From: Neptunomonas sp.
Lineage (GTDB): Bacteria; Pseudomonadota; Gammaproteobacteria; Pseudomonadales; Balneatricaceae
Direction: 5' to 3'
NCBI GenBank assembly: GCA_004195305.1
Contig: SDWN01000640.1
Coordinates: 1-7,935, forward strand
Length of the DNA stretch: 7,935 bases
Position 1 is the stretch's first letter. Each line of letters opens with the position of its first letter. Under the pieces are notes generated by a model that ran no database searches, was not told the DNA's origin, and saw nothing but the letters and a program-made list of their open reading frames with translations. Below are positions 1-6,203 of this stretch, in pieces. The translations under genes and the position numbers were made by a program.

Positions 1-1526
1 TTCCGGTGCATGTGATAACCGTCAACGATTACCTGGCAGAACGTGATGCGGCGGCGATGCGGCCTGCTTATGAAGCATTGGGGTTAACGGTGGGCTGCGC
101 GTTAGCACAGATGAGTGAGGCCGAGCGAAAAGCCGCCTACGATTGTGATATTACCTATACGACCAACAAACAGGTTGCCTTTGACCACCTTAGAGACCGT
201 ATCCAGCTGCGTGGTTGCAATACCCAGTTAGGCCTGCAATTTCGTGATCAAAACACACAGCCGCTACTGTTGCGCGGCTTATCGTTTGCGTTGATCGACG
301 AAGCCGATAGCGTGCTGGTCGACGAGGCTGCTACGCCGTTGATTATTTCCAAGCAGGGCAAACCCGCCTACGATGAGACCATGTTGATAGCGGCCTTAGA
401 CAAGGCAAAAGGGCTAGTCGCCGAACAACATTTTTACCTGCATTCAGACACGCGGAAATTAACACTCGCGACGGTAGGGAAAGAGGAACTTCAAGATTGG
501 GCGCAGACGCTGTCCGGACTTTGGCGCAATACCCGTTACCGTGAGCAGTTGATAGTTCAAGCCCTTAGAGCACTCTACCTGTTTGAATGTAATTGGCACT
601 ATTTAGTAGATGACGGCAAAGTTAAGATTATTGATGAATTTACCGGTCGGTTAATGGAAGACAGATCTTGGGAGCAGGGTCTGCACCAGCTGATAGAGGT
701 CAAAGAGGGCTGTGGAATTACCGGTGAAATGGAGACGATTGGCCGAATCAGTTATCAACGCTTCTTCCGCCGCTACCAGATGCTCGGGGGGATGTCGGGC
801 ACGGTGCACGAAGTCGCCAGCGAGTTACGCAGTGTGTACGGCCTGGCTGTAGCAAAAATTCCAACGCATCGAAAAAGCCAGAGATACCACTTACGATCGC
901 GGGTGATGCGATCGGATACCGCCAAGTGGCAGCAGGTGCTAGAGAGTATTCAAACGAAACATGCCGAAGGCCGACCGGTGCTGATCGGGACCCGGTCAGT
1001 CGGGGCATCCGAGCACCTGAGCGGTCTGCTTGACGACGCCGGGGTAGAGCACCGCATGTTAAACGCCAGGCAGGATGCCGAAGAGGCGGGAATCATCGCC
1101 TTGGCGGGAGTGCGAGGCCAGATCACCGTGGCTACCAATATGGCGGGGAGGGGAACCGACATTATCCTAGGTGCAGGTGTGGCCGAACTAGGCGGTCTGC
1201 ACGTCATCGCAACCGAGCGGCATGAAGCCAGGAGAATCGACCGGCAGCTGTTTGGGCGTTGTGGCCGTCAGGGTGATCCGGGTAGCTACGAAGAGATCGG
1301 ATCACAGCATGATGACCTGGTCAGCAGCCAGTTACCGCTCTGGCTGCGTCGTATCGCACAACGGTCTTTGCAGCTTGGAGGCCGGCCTGGAGAGTCGGCC
1401 GTCATAGGGTTGTTAAAGTATGCGCAAACAAAAGCCCAACGAAGAAGTATCAAAATTAGAATTCAGATGCAGAAAATGGATGAGTATCTGGAAAATGTAC
1501 TGGCCTTTACAGGAAGACTCGAATGA
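1..1526 (+). CDS. SecA-like ATPase (C-terminally short SecA paralogue), 5' end outside the window
   Basis: This is a DEAD-type motor ATPase of the SecA family; housekeeping SecA drives preproteins through SecYEG. The reading frame is open to the window edge, and the first visible residues match SecA just after its Walker A region, so the GTG at position 6 is internal and the true start lies upstream. Residues below are counted from that GTG. TVNDYLAERD lies at 5-14, the Walker B motif IDEAD at 97-101, and DEAATPLII at 106-114 (housekeeping SecA has R where this has the second A). The preprotein cross-linking region runs about 115-270, including GLHQLIEVKEG at 225-235. NBD2 carries ATNMAGRGTDI at 376-386 and motif VI GRCGRQGD at 417-424. 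Only about 80 residues follow motif VI. E. coli SecA has roughly 320 there, so most of the helical scaffold, the wing domain with the two-helix finger, and the zinc tail are missing. It overlaps the adaptor gene by ATGA. It is probably a specialised paralogue; its substrate is unknown. Confidence 0.9.
   Translation, partial: PVHVITVNDYLAERDAAAMRPAYEALGLTVGCALAQMSEAERKAAYDCDITYTTNKQVAFDHLRDRIQLRGCNTQLGLQFRDQNTQPLLLRGLSFALIDEADSVLVDEAATPLIISKQGKPAYDETMLIAALDKAKGLVAEQHFYLHSDTRKLTLATVGKEELQDWAQTLSGLWRNTRYREQLIVQALRALYLFECNWHYLVDDGKVKIIDEFTGRLMEDRSWEQGLHQLIEVKEGCGITGEMETIGRISYQRFFRRYQMLGGMSGTVHEVASELRSVYGLAVAKIPTHRKSQRYHLRSRVMRSDTAKWQQVLESIQTKHAEGRPVLIGTRSVGASEHLSGLLDDAGVEHRMLNARQDAEEAGIIALAGVRGQITVATNMAGRGTDIILGAGVAELGGLHVIATERHEARRIDRQLFGRCGRQGDPGSYEEIGSQHDDLVSSQLPLWLRRIAQRSLQLGGRPGESAVIGLLKYAQTKAQRRSIKIRIQMQKMDEYLENVLAFTGRLE
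1511..1514 (+). promoter_or_regulatory. Ribosome binding site of the adaptor gene
   Basis: AGGA lies 8 bases before the ATG at 1523, inside the end of the SecA-like gene. Together with the ATGA stop/start overlap it supports this start and suggests translational coupling. Confidence 0.6.
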
Positions 1527-2365
1527 ATCGTTTGGCAACCTTAACGGATTACCTCAAACCCTTAGCTTTGGGGCTGGCGTGTTGTTGCAGTGCTGTTGCA
1601 ATGGCCGCTGACGAACTGCAACTGGACTGTGTCATCGAGCCTAGCGAGGTAGCAGACGTCAGTAGCTCCGTCAGGGGCATTATGGAGAATGTGCTGGTGG
1701 AGCGGGGTGATTGGGTAAAAAAAGGTCAGGTCATTGCCAAATTGGAATCTAGCGTCGAGCGTGCCAATGTCTCGCTGGCTCAAGCAGAAGCGGAGGCCAA
1801 TAGTTTGATTCATGCCCGAACAGCACGCCTAGCACTGGCGGAAAAACGGTTAGCGAGGGTACTCGAGCTGAGTAAAACCAAGTCCATTGCCTCACAGGCA
1901 CTGGACGAAGCCGAGACAGATAAAGTATTGGCACAGGCGGAGCTGGAGCAGGTTCTGCAAGGCCAGCATCTGGCCCAATTAAGGTTGAGCCGGGCTAAGA
2001 GTGTGTTGGCGCTCCGCTCAATACAAAGCCCTGTCACTGGTACGGTTCAAACCGTGCATGTTTCAGCGGGGGAATCAGTCGAAGATCGCCCCATTATGAC
2101 TATCGTACAGATTGATCCACTTTATGTTGAGGCTATAGCGCCGGTACAGATGTTTGGCCAGATCAAGCAAGACGACACAGCGCATGTTTATCCAGAAGAG
2201 CCGCTAGGCGGCGTTTTTTTGGCAAAAGTCATCATGGTCGAACGAGTGATAGATGCGCCAAGCGGGACCTTCGGAGTTCGTTTGAAGTTATCTAATCTTG
2301 AGAACAAATTGCCAGCAGGTTTGCGATGTAAGGTGAGTTTTGACACATCAACGAGCGAGGGGTAA
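1523..2365 (+). CDS. Periplasmic adaptor subunit, HlyD/RND membrane-fusion family
   Basis: The 280-residue protein has the layout of efflux and secretion adaptors that bridge an inner-membrane transporter and an outer-membrane channel. A signal peptide covers residues 1-28, with an AMA|A cleavage site. The three cysteines at 20-22 do not form a normal lipobox, so a soluble periplasmic form is likelier than a lipoprotein. The first half of the lipoyl domain is at about 45-78 (VERGDWVKKGQVIAKLES). An alpha-helical hairpin rich in A, L, E and Q follows at about 79-163. The second lipoyl half is at about 164-198 (IQSPVTGTVQTVHVSAGESV), and a beta-barrel domain with PAGLRCKVSF runs to near the end. 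It is short for the family and appears to lack a full membrane-proximal domain. No pump gene follows; its partner is the upstream SecA-like gene by a 4-base overlap. The substrate is unknown. Confidence 0.9.
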   Translation: MNRLATLTDYLKPLALGLACCCSAVAMAADELQLDCVIEPSEVADVSSSVRGIMENVLVERGDWVKKGQVIAKLESSVERANVSLAQAEAEANSLIHARTARLALAEKRLARVLELSKTKSIASQALDEAETDKVLAQAELEQVLQGQHLAQLRLSRAKSVLALRSIQSPVTGTVQTVHVSAGESVEDRPIMTIVQIDPLYVEAIAPVQMFGQIKQDDTAHVYPEEPLGGVFLAKVIMVERVIDAPSGTFGVRLKLSNLENKLPAGLRCKVSFDTSTSEG

Positions 2366-2498
2366 TCGCTGACGCCTGTTATGTATATGGACCCCTCCTG
2401 TTTAGCAAGGAAGCACTGTTTCAGAGTGATCGCTGATCTCTGCGGAGGTCGGTTCTGGCCAATCTATTCAACAGTTGATCTGGAATGTTTTTCTGCAC
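2366..2498. other. Intergenic region between convergent genes
   Basis: This stretch separates the stops of the + strand adaptor gene and the - strand TerB gene. A weak 6-bp hairpin with one G-T pair lies at 2435-2450, with loop TGCG, but no T-run follows it on either strand. The octamer ATCGCTGA occurs twice (2365-2372 and 2429-2436). I see no gene and no convincing intrinsic terminator here. Confidence 0.5.
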
Positions 2499-2963
2499 TC
2501 AGTTGTTCGTCGCGTCGATCGCTGCCAGTTTGGTACGGATGAACTCGGAATGTGTTACATGAATTAGATCAGCAACCTTGCGGATCAGATGGTCTTCGTA
2601 CTTGTCGAGATCGCCATCGGTCAGGGCAACCTGCCACAGATTGAAGATGAGTTGGCTCTTCTGTTGCGGACTGTAGCTAGCATTGATCAGGCGGGTGAAC
2701 TGATACAGCGAGGTGGCTTGTTCGGCTTCCTGCTGGGCGAGGTCGATCAGAGTCTGGAGCTGATCCGCAGGCAGTTTAAACTGCTGCTTAAGCAGTTCAA
2801 CCAGAGTGCTGCGCTCGCTCTCCGCAACCGTAAAATCGGCGCGGGACACCTCAATCAGCAGCGCGGCCGTGGCGAGCTGAAGAGGGGGGACGCAATGCTC
2901 GGGCTCGGCATCGGCGGATAGCGCTAAATGGCGGCTGAAAAACTCTGTAATTCGACCAATCAT
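2499..2963 (-). CDS. TerB-family (tellurite-resistance TerB-like) cytoplasmic protein
   Basis: The 154-residue protein is all-helical, with no signal peptide or membrane segment. It follows the TerB pattern: a first helical unit LQLATAALLIEVSRADFTVAESER (about 28-51) and a second, related unit FNLWQVALTDGDLDKYEDHLIRKVADL (about 107-133). Each has the acidic loop-then-helix arrangement that binds divalent metal in TerB proteins. Many gammaproteobacteria carry single genes like this outside any ter operon, where their role is not established, so tellurite resistance should not be assumed. The start is well fixed: an in-frame TAA lies 24 bases upstream with no start codon between. Its ATG overlaps the stop of the 22-codon micro-ORF as ATGA, and its own RBS is weak (GGCGG), so translation probably depends on reading through the micro-ORF. 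It lies downstream of the S8 protease in the same unit. Confidence 0.85.
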   Translation of the reverse strand: MIGRITEFFSRHLALSADAEPEHCVPPLQLATAALLIEVSRADFTVAESERSTLVELLKQQFKLPADQLQTLIDLAQQEAEQATSLYQFTRLINASYSPQQKSQLIFNLWQVALTDGDLDKYEDHLIRKVADLIHVTHSEFIRTKLAAIDATNN

Positions 2964-3028
2964 GGCGCAACCGCCATTCTGGTTTTAATCTGTTGGTACT
3001 GACCGATAATCTCTGAATACTGTGCCAT
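2960..3028 (-). CDS. 22-codon micro-ORF between protease and TerB genes (microprotein or coupling leader)
   Basis: An ATG at 3028-3026 opens a 22-codon frame ending in TGA at 2962-2960. The product starts MAQYSEIIGQYQQIK and ends in TRMAVAP. It has no obvious signal peptide, membrane segment or known domain; the middle is polar and could form a short amphipathic helix. The start overlaps the protease stop as TGATG, and its stop overlaps the TerB start as ATGA, so it fills the gap exactly. AGGTGG (3041-3036) sits 7 bases before the ATG, an excellent Shine-Dalgarno. No homologue is recognised. It may encode a functional microprotein, or it may serve only to carry ribosomes from the protease gene to TerB. 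Confidence 0.6.
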   Translation of the reverse strand: MAQYSEIIGQYQQIKTRMAVAP

Positions 3029-5973
3029 CAGTGAGCCACCTGCTTGGTTGGGTTGATGCGCCGGGTGCCGAGGGGTTTTAGGCCTGTGGTTGTTTGGAGG
3101 CTGAAACCAACGCCAAATCTGCTGCTAAAATCGACCTTTGTCAAGTCATCGGTGAGCGTTATTGGCTGCAGCTGATTCGCCAGAGGGAAGCCCCCACAGG
3201 ATTCGCCGGCATCGCAAATGAACAGGTCGTTATCGGAGTCACTGCCTGACAGGAGGTAATAGTCTCCGGGGGTGGCAACGGAGAGGGTATAGCTATAGCG
3301 CCCCTCAAACGTTTCTACCCCGACTAAATCTACCGTTTCGAAGCTCAGTGCATCGATCAAGAGCAGCCATTGAAATCCTACATCGGCGCTGGTCGTGACC
3401 GTGCCGCTAACATCCAGGGTGACCGGGAGCGAGAGAGTCCCCGTATCTGCGGTCACTTCGATATTGCCCCGGTATTGCCCCGCAGATAAGCCGGTTCTGT
3501 CGACAGTCACGGCATAGGTTCCCAGGTTGTTGGTGTCTATCGCATCAGCTGCAACGCTTAACCAGGTTCTATCGGCAGTCACCGAGCTGATAAAGAGGTT
3601 TCCCTGTCCCGCATTGCTGATAGACAGGGTCTGTTGGTTGCGAACGGGGCCGAACGCCAGGCTGGTTTTGTCCAGGGCGATGATCGCCGGTAGCGGGGCA
3701 CCACCGGCCAGCGTAGCGGCATACTGAACCGCCTTGAGTGCGTCGATCAGACCGTAGCCATACTGATTATTGCGGGTTTTGGCACCATCAGCACCTAAGT
3801 CTTCGCTGATCTGACCGCTAATGACCGCCGCGTCAAAATCCGCGGGGGTCAAGGCTGGGTAGACCGCTTTCATCAATGCCGCAATCCCGGCAACATGCGG
3901 TGCGGCCATCGAGGTGCCTTGAGAGAAAGCGGCACCCGGCTCACGAATACCGGAGCGATCATCGGCGATGGTGCTCAGAATACCATCTGGATTTCCGTCC
4001 GCATTTTGGTCAACCGTGGCATCTCCACCCGGGGCGGCTAGGTCGATCGTGGTGCCGATGTTGGAGTAGCTGGCCAGGGTCTTGTCATAGCGCACCGCAC
4101 TCACCGACACGACACCCGCATAAGCGGCAGGGTAGGACGGGATACTCGAGCCGTCATTGCCCGCCGCTGCGATGATGATGCTGCCCGCAGCCCGTGCATC
4201 ATCGATGCTATCTTGTACCAGCGAGTTAAATCCGGGGCCGCCCAGGCTTAGATTGATGACCTGCGCTGCTGCGCGGGGAAAGGTTCCCGAGTCGTTGCTC
4301 AGCCCCGCTGCATAGCGGATCCCCTGTAAAATGTCGTAGCTTGTTCCTCCGCCTTGGCCGAGTACCCGGATCGGCATTAGTTTTGCGTCCCAGGCCACTC
4401 CCGCCACCCCCGAGCCGTTGTTGCTGCTGGCGGCGAGGGTGCCTGCAACGTGGGTGCCGTGGAAGCTGCTCTGTCCAGCCAGCATGGCATCACCGGGGTC
4501 GTCGGGATCGCTGTCAATACCGTCGCCGTCATTGCTCATCGAGGTGCTGGAGATAAAGTCATAACCACTGTTGGTCAGGTTGGCACTCAGGTCCGGGTGC
4601 GCCCGATAGACGCCGGTATCGATGACGGCGATGACCACATCGTCACCGGTGCTGATCTCCCATGCCTGGGGCAGATTAAGCAGCGGGTAGTGCCATTGCA
4701 GCGGGTAGTAGGGATCATTGGGGATCGCTTGCGCGGTGCGGATGTAGTTAAGCCCTGCGGCGCGTACATCCGGCTGCGTCTGCAGTGATTTTAGCAGTCG
4801 GATGGTTTCGATCTTGTCGCGCTTGGTGCCATAGCCCCAGAGGCTTGCCTGCGCGCCCGGCTGGTGCCGAGACAGGGCCGCGAACGTGGCCTGGCGTTGA
4901 TCCGAATTGCCAAGCCTTAGTAGCTGTGGGCGCTCCACCGCACCGGCTTTGATCGTCAGCCCCAGTGCTGCGAATCGATCCTGCTGCTGTTTGCTGCGGG
5001 CTGTTGCCAGCGACCTCCATTCTGGCCCCAGAGGCGTATCCTGCATCCTGATGATCAGTTCGCCCGCGATGAAATTATCGGCGCTAGAGAGAGTGTGGCG
5101 GCTGTTCGATCCGCTCAACGGGCTTTGTCCGACCGTGAGAATATAATTCGAGGCTCCGTTAATGGCTTCAACCAGGGCATGAAAATTACCCGAGTAGGGC
5201 GCTTGCACGGATTCAGATTCAGCCGTGGACTGCGAATCTGCGATCGGCATCGAGGGGTCGGTGGCCGGATACAGCCACAGATCCAGGTCTATCTCCGAGG
5301 GTTGCAGCGGGTTGAAATCGGCAATGCTGAGGGTGACGGTTTGCCCTTCAGCAAGAAAGACCTCGTAGGTATCCAGAGTGTCTCCGCTCAATTCAAAGCG
5401 CGATCCGCTTGCTCCTGAGCCTGTCACGCTGGCAAAGCCGCCGACGACCGCCGGATTGGGGATCGGCTGTGCCTCTGCAGGGGTATTGTTGGACGTGAAG
5501 GGGGCGTTGGGGTCATTGACATCGGTGTCGATGACCGAACCTGATGCTGCCTGTACGGTGCCGCTTATGCTGAACAGGGGGGTGACGATCACAACCACGG
5601 CATCGGTTGCAGTGGCGCCGCGGTTGTCGGTAACGGTCAGGGTAAAGGTCAGGGCTTCACTGCTGGAGAGGGTAGGAGCGATGAAACGGGCTGATGCCTG
5701 GTCAGCATCCGCCAGCGTTACGCCAATCCCCTCTGTTTGTGTCCAGGCATAGCGCACGATGCTGCCGTCAACATCAGCGCCACTGCCACTGAGGGTTACT
5801 GTGGTTTGCTCTGCAACCGTCTGTGCTGAGCCTGCCGCCGCGGTCGGATCGATGTTGGGGCTTAAAAGGCGCGTATCACCGCTATTCCCACCGCCGCCAC
5901 ATCCCGTCATGGCTAAGGCCAGGATGAGTGCCGCAAGACTGCGCTTGCGGTTGGCGATAAGGGTAAGCGACAT
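3028..5973 (-). CDS. S8 (subtilisin-like) serine protease lipoprotein with PKD, PPC-like and BACON-like domains
   Basis: The 981-residue protein is an exported endopeptidase. A lipoprotein signal ends in AMTGC with Cys25, followed by glycines rather than Asp, which fits outer-membrane sorting. Domains in order: a PKD/K-D-like Ig fold at about 41-132; a PPC-like beta domain at about 135-283; a propeptide at about 295-412 (GELIIRMQD); and the S8 catalytic domain at about 418-753. The triad is D452 (VIAVIDTGV), H505 (FHGTHVAGT) and S688 (GTSMAAPHVAG), with oxyanion N606 (AAAGND). Two acidic loops, 481-495 and 655-664 (DQNADGNPDG), look like calcium sites. A BACON-like fold follows at about 765-857, then an unassigned C-terminal domain with C920 and C926. 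GGAG 9 bases before the ATG supports the start. All catalytic residues are present, so it should be active. Its stop overlaps the micro-ORF start. The substrate is unknown; degradation of external protein is likely. Confidence 0.95.
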   Translation of the reverse strand: MSLTLIANRKRSLAALILALAMTGCGGGGNSGDTRLLSPNIDPTAAAGSAQTVAEQTTVTLSGSGADVDGSIVRYAWTQTEGIGVTLADADQASARFIAPTLSSSEALTFTLTVTDNRGATATDAVVVIVTPLFSISGTVQAASGSVIDTDVNDPNAPFTSNNTPAEAQPIPNPAVVGGFASVTGSGASGSRFELSGDTLDTYEVFLAEGQTVTLSIADFNPLQPSEIDLDLWLYPATDPSMPIADSQSTAESESVQAPYSGNFHALVEAINGASNYILTVGQSPLSGSNSRHTLSSADNFIAGELIIRMQDTPLGPEWRSLATARSKQQQDRFAALGLTIKAGAVERPQLLRLGNSDQRQATFAALSRHQPGAQASLWGYGTKRDKIETIRLLKSLQTQPDVRAAGLNYIRTAQAIPNDPYYPLQWHYPLLNLPQAWEISTGDDVVIAVIDTGVYRAHPDLSANLTNSGYDFISSTSMSNDGDGIDSDPDDPGDAMLAGQSSFHGTHVAGTLAASSNNGSGVAGVAWDAKLMPIRVLGQGGGTSYDILQGIRYAAGLSNDSGTFPRAAAQVINLSLGGPGFNSLVQDSIDDARAAGSIIIAAAGNDGSSIPSYPAAYAGVVSVSAVRYDKTLASYSNIGTTIDLAAPGGDATVDQNADGNPDGILSTIADDRSGIREPGAAFSQGTSMAAPHVAGIAALMKAVYPALTPADFDAAVISGQISEDLGADGAKTRNNQYGYGLIDALKAVQYAATLAGGAPLPAIIALDKTSLAFGPVRNQQTLSISNAGQGNLFISSVTADRTWLSVAADAIDTNNLGTYAVTVDRTGLSAGQYRGNIEVTADTGTLSLPVTLDVSGTVTTSADVGFQWLLLIDALSFETVDLVGVETFEGRYSYTLSVATPGDYYLLSGSDSDNDLFICDAGESCGGFPLANQLQPITLTDDLTKVDFSSRFGVGFSLQTTTGLKPLGTRRINPTKQVAH
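3036..3041 (-). promoter_or_regulatory. Shine-Dalgarno of the 22-codon micro-ORF
   Basis: On the - strand AGGTGG stands 7 bases ahead of the micro-ORF ATG. It lies within the last codons of the protease gene. No comparably strong site precedes TerB itself, which is the main reason to believe the micro-ORF is translated. Confidence 0.6.
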
Positions 5974-5982
5974 GAGCTAGGG

Positions 5983-5986
5983 CTCC
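5983..5986 (-). promoter_or_regulatory. Ribosome binding site of the S8 protease
   Basis: GGAG on the - strand lies 9 bases before the ATG at 5973 and supports this start, which also gives a complete lipoprotein signal peptide. Confidence 0.55.
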
Positions 5987-6035
5987 GGCTGTGCGTGTAC
6001 TGGGGGGCTCGATTCCGGCGCAGAGGTTCGCTCGC

Positions 6036-6056
6036 GCAGAATGGAATCTGCTAGAA
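6036..6056. repeat. Dyad-plus-tail motif, copy A
   Basis: On the + strand GCAGA (6036-6040) is inverted as TCTGC (6047-6051) across 6 bases, followed by TAGAA (6052-6056). The 10-base core TCTGCTAGAA is identical in copy B, 104 bases away. On the protease transcript it could form a small hairpin, or it could be a protein-binding site. The function is unknown. Confidence 0.4.
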
Positions 6057-6142
6057 CGCAGGCACTGCCAGTTTAACATTGTTGTGCTATTCGCGCGGTA
6101 TCTGTGTCGTCCCGGTGCAGATCAATAACGACGGGAGAGGGT

Positions 6143-6160
6143 GCAGAAGTTCTGCTAGAA
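6143..6160. repeat. Dyad-plus-tail motif, copy B
   Basis: On the + strand GCAGAA (6143-6148) and TTCTGC (6150-6155) form a 6+6 palindrome with one central base, followed by TAGAA (6156-6160). The tail runs into the T-tract of the neighbouring terminator as read on the - strand. Copy A shares TCTGCTAGAA and a similar left arm, so this could be a paired operator. Confidence 0.4.
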
Positions 6161-6191
6161 AACGCCCCGGCAGGCTCGCTACCGGCGGCGT
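6159..6191 (-). terminator. Intrinsic terminator of the chemoreceptor/FIST-like unit
   Basis: Read on the - strand, 6191-6187 (ACGCC) pairs with 6166-6162 (GGCGT), and 6185-6179 (CCGGTAG) pairs with 6173-6167 (CTGCCGG). This gives a 12-bp stem with one bulged G (6186), one G-T pair and the loop CGAGC. TTTT follows at 6162-6159, its first T shared with the stem. It starts 12 bases after the stop of the FIST-like gene. It separates that unit from the protease unit. Confidence 0.8.
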
Positions 6192-6203
6192 TATTGGCGG
6201 GAG

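Larger units (their letters stand above)
5974..6158 (-). promoter_or_regulatory. Leader/promoter region of the protease unit with a weak extended -10 candidate
   Basis: This gap between the terminator of the FIST-like unit and the protease start must hold the protease promoter. The best candidate is TGTTAAACT at 6078-6070 on the - strand: a TG-extended -10 with 4 of 6 matches, but no good -35. TTGATC (6125-6120) and GATACC (6102-6097) at 17-base spacing is an alternative, with a poor -10. The region also holds two dyad motifs, listed separately. No small gene is evident. Confidence 0.3.

Noticed and set aside
6..8. GTG at position 6 as the start of the SecA-like gene
   Set aside because: The codon before it is in frame and the residues match the middle of SecA, so the gene begins outside the window.
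1580..1588. Lipoprotein signal in the adaptor (three consecutive Cys at residues 20-22)
   Set aside because: The preceding residues do not fit a lipobox, while AMA|A eight residues further is a good signal peptidase I site.
2435..2450. Hairpin as a terminator between the convergent genes
   Set aside because: The stem is only 6 bp with a G-T pair, and no T-run follows on either strand.
2589..2921. 110-codon + strand frame opposite terB
   Set aside because: It is antisense to the TerB-family gene and its product has a low-complexity composition with no recognised motif.
2499..2963. Tellurite-resistance function for the TerB-like gene
   Set aside because: No other ter genes are present in the window, and single TerB-family genes are common without any shown link to tellurite.
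5378..5752. 124-codon + strand frame (and several others between 3527 and 5980) opposite the protease
   Set aside because: All are antisense to a complete S8 protease with intact domains, and none has a recognisable product.
6058..6071. Possible sigma-54 promoter on the - strand (TGGCAGTGCCTGC)
   Set aside because: Only 8 bases separate the GG and GC elements; sigma-54 needs 10.
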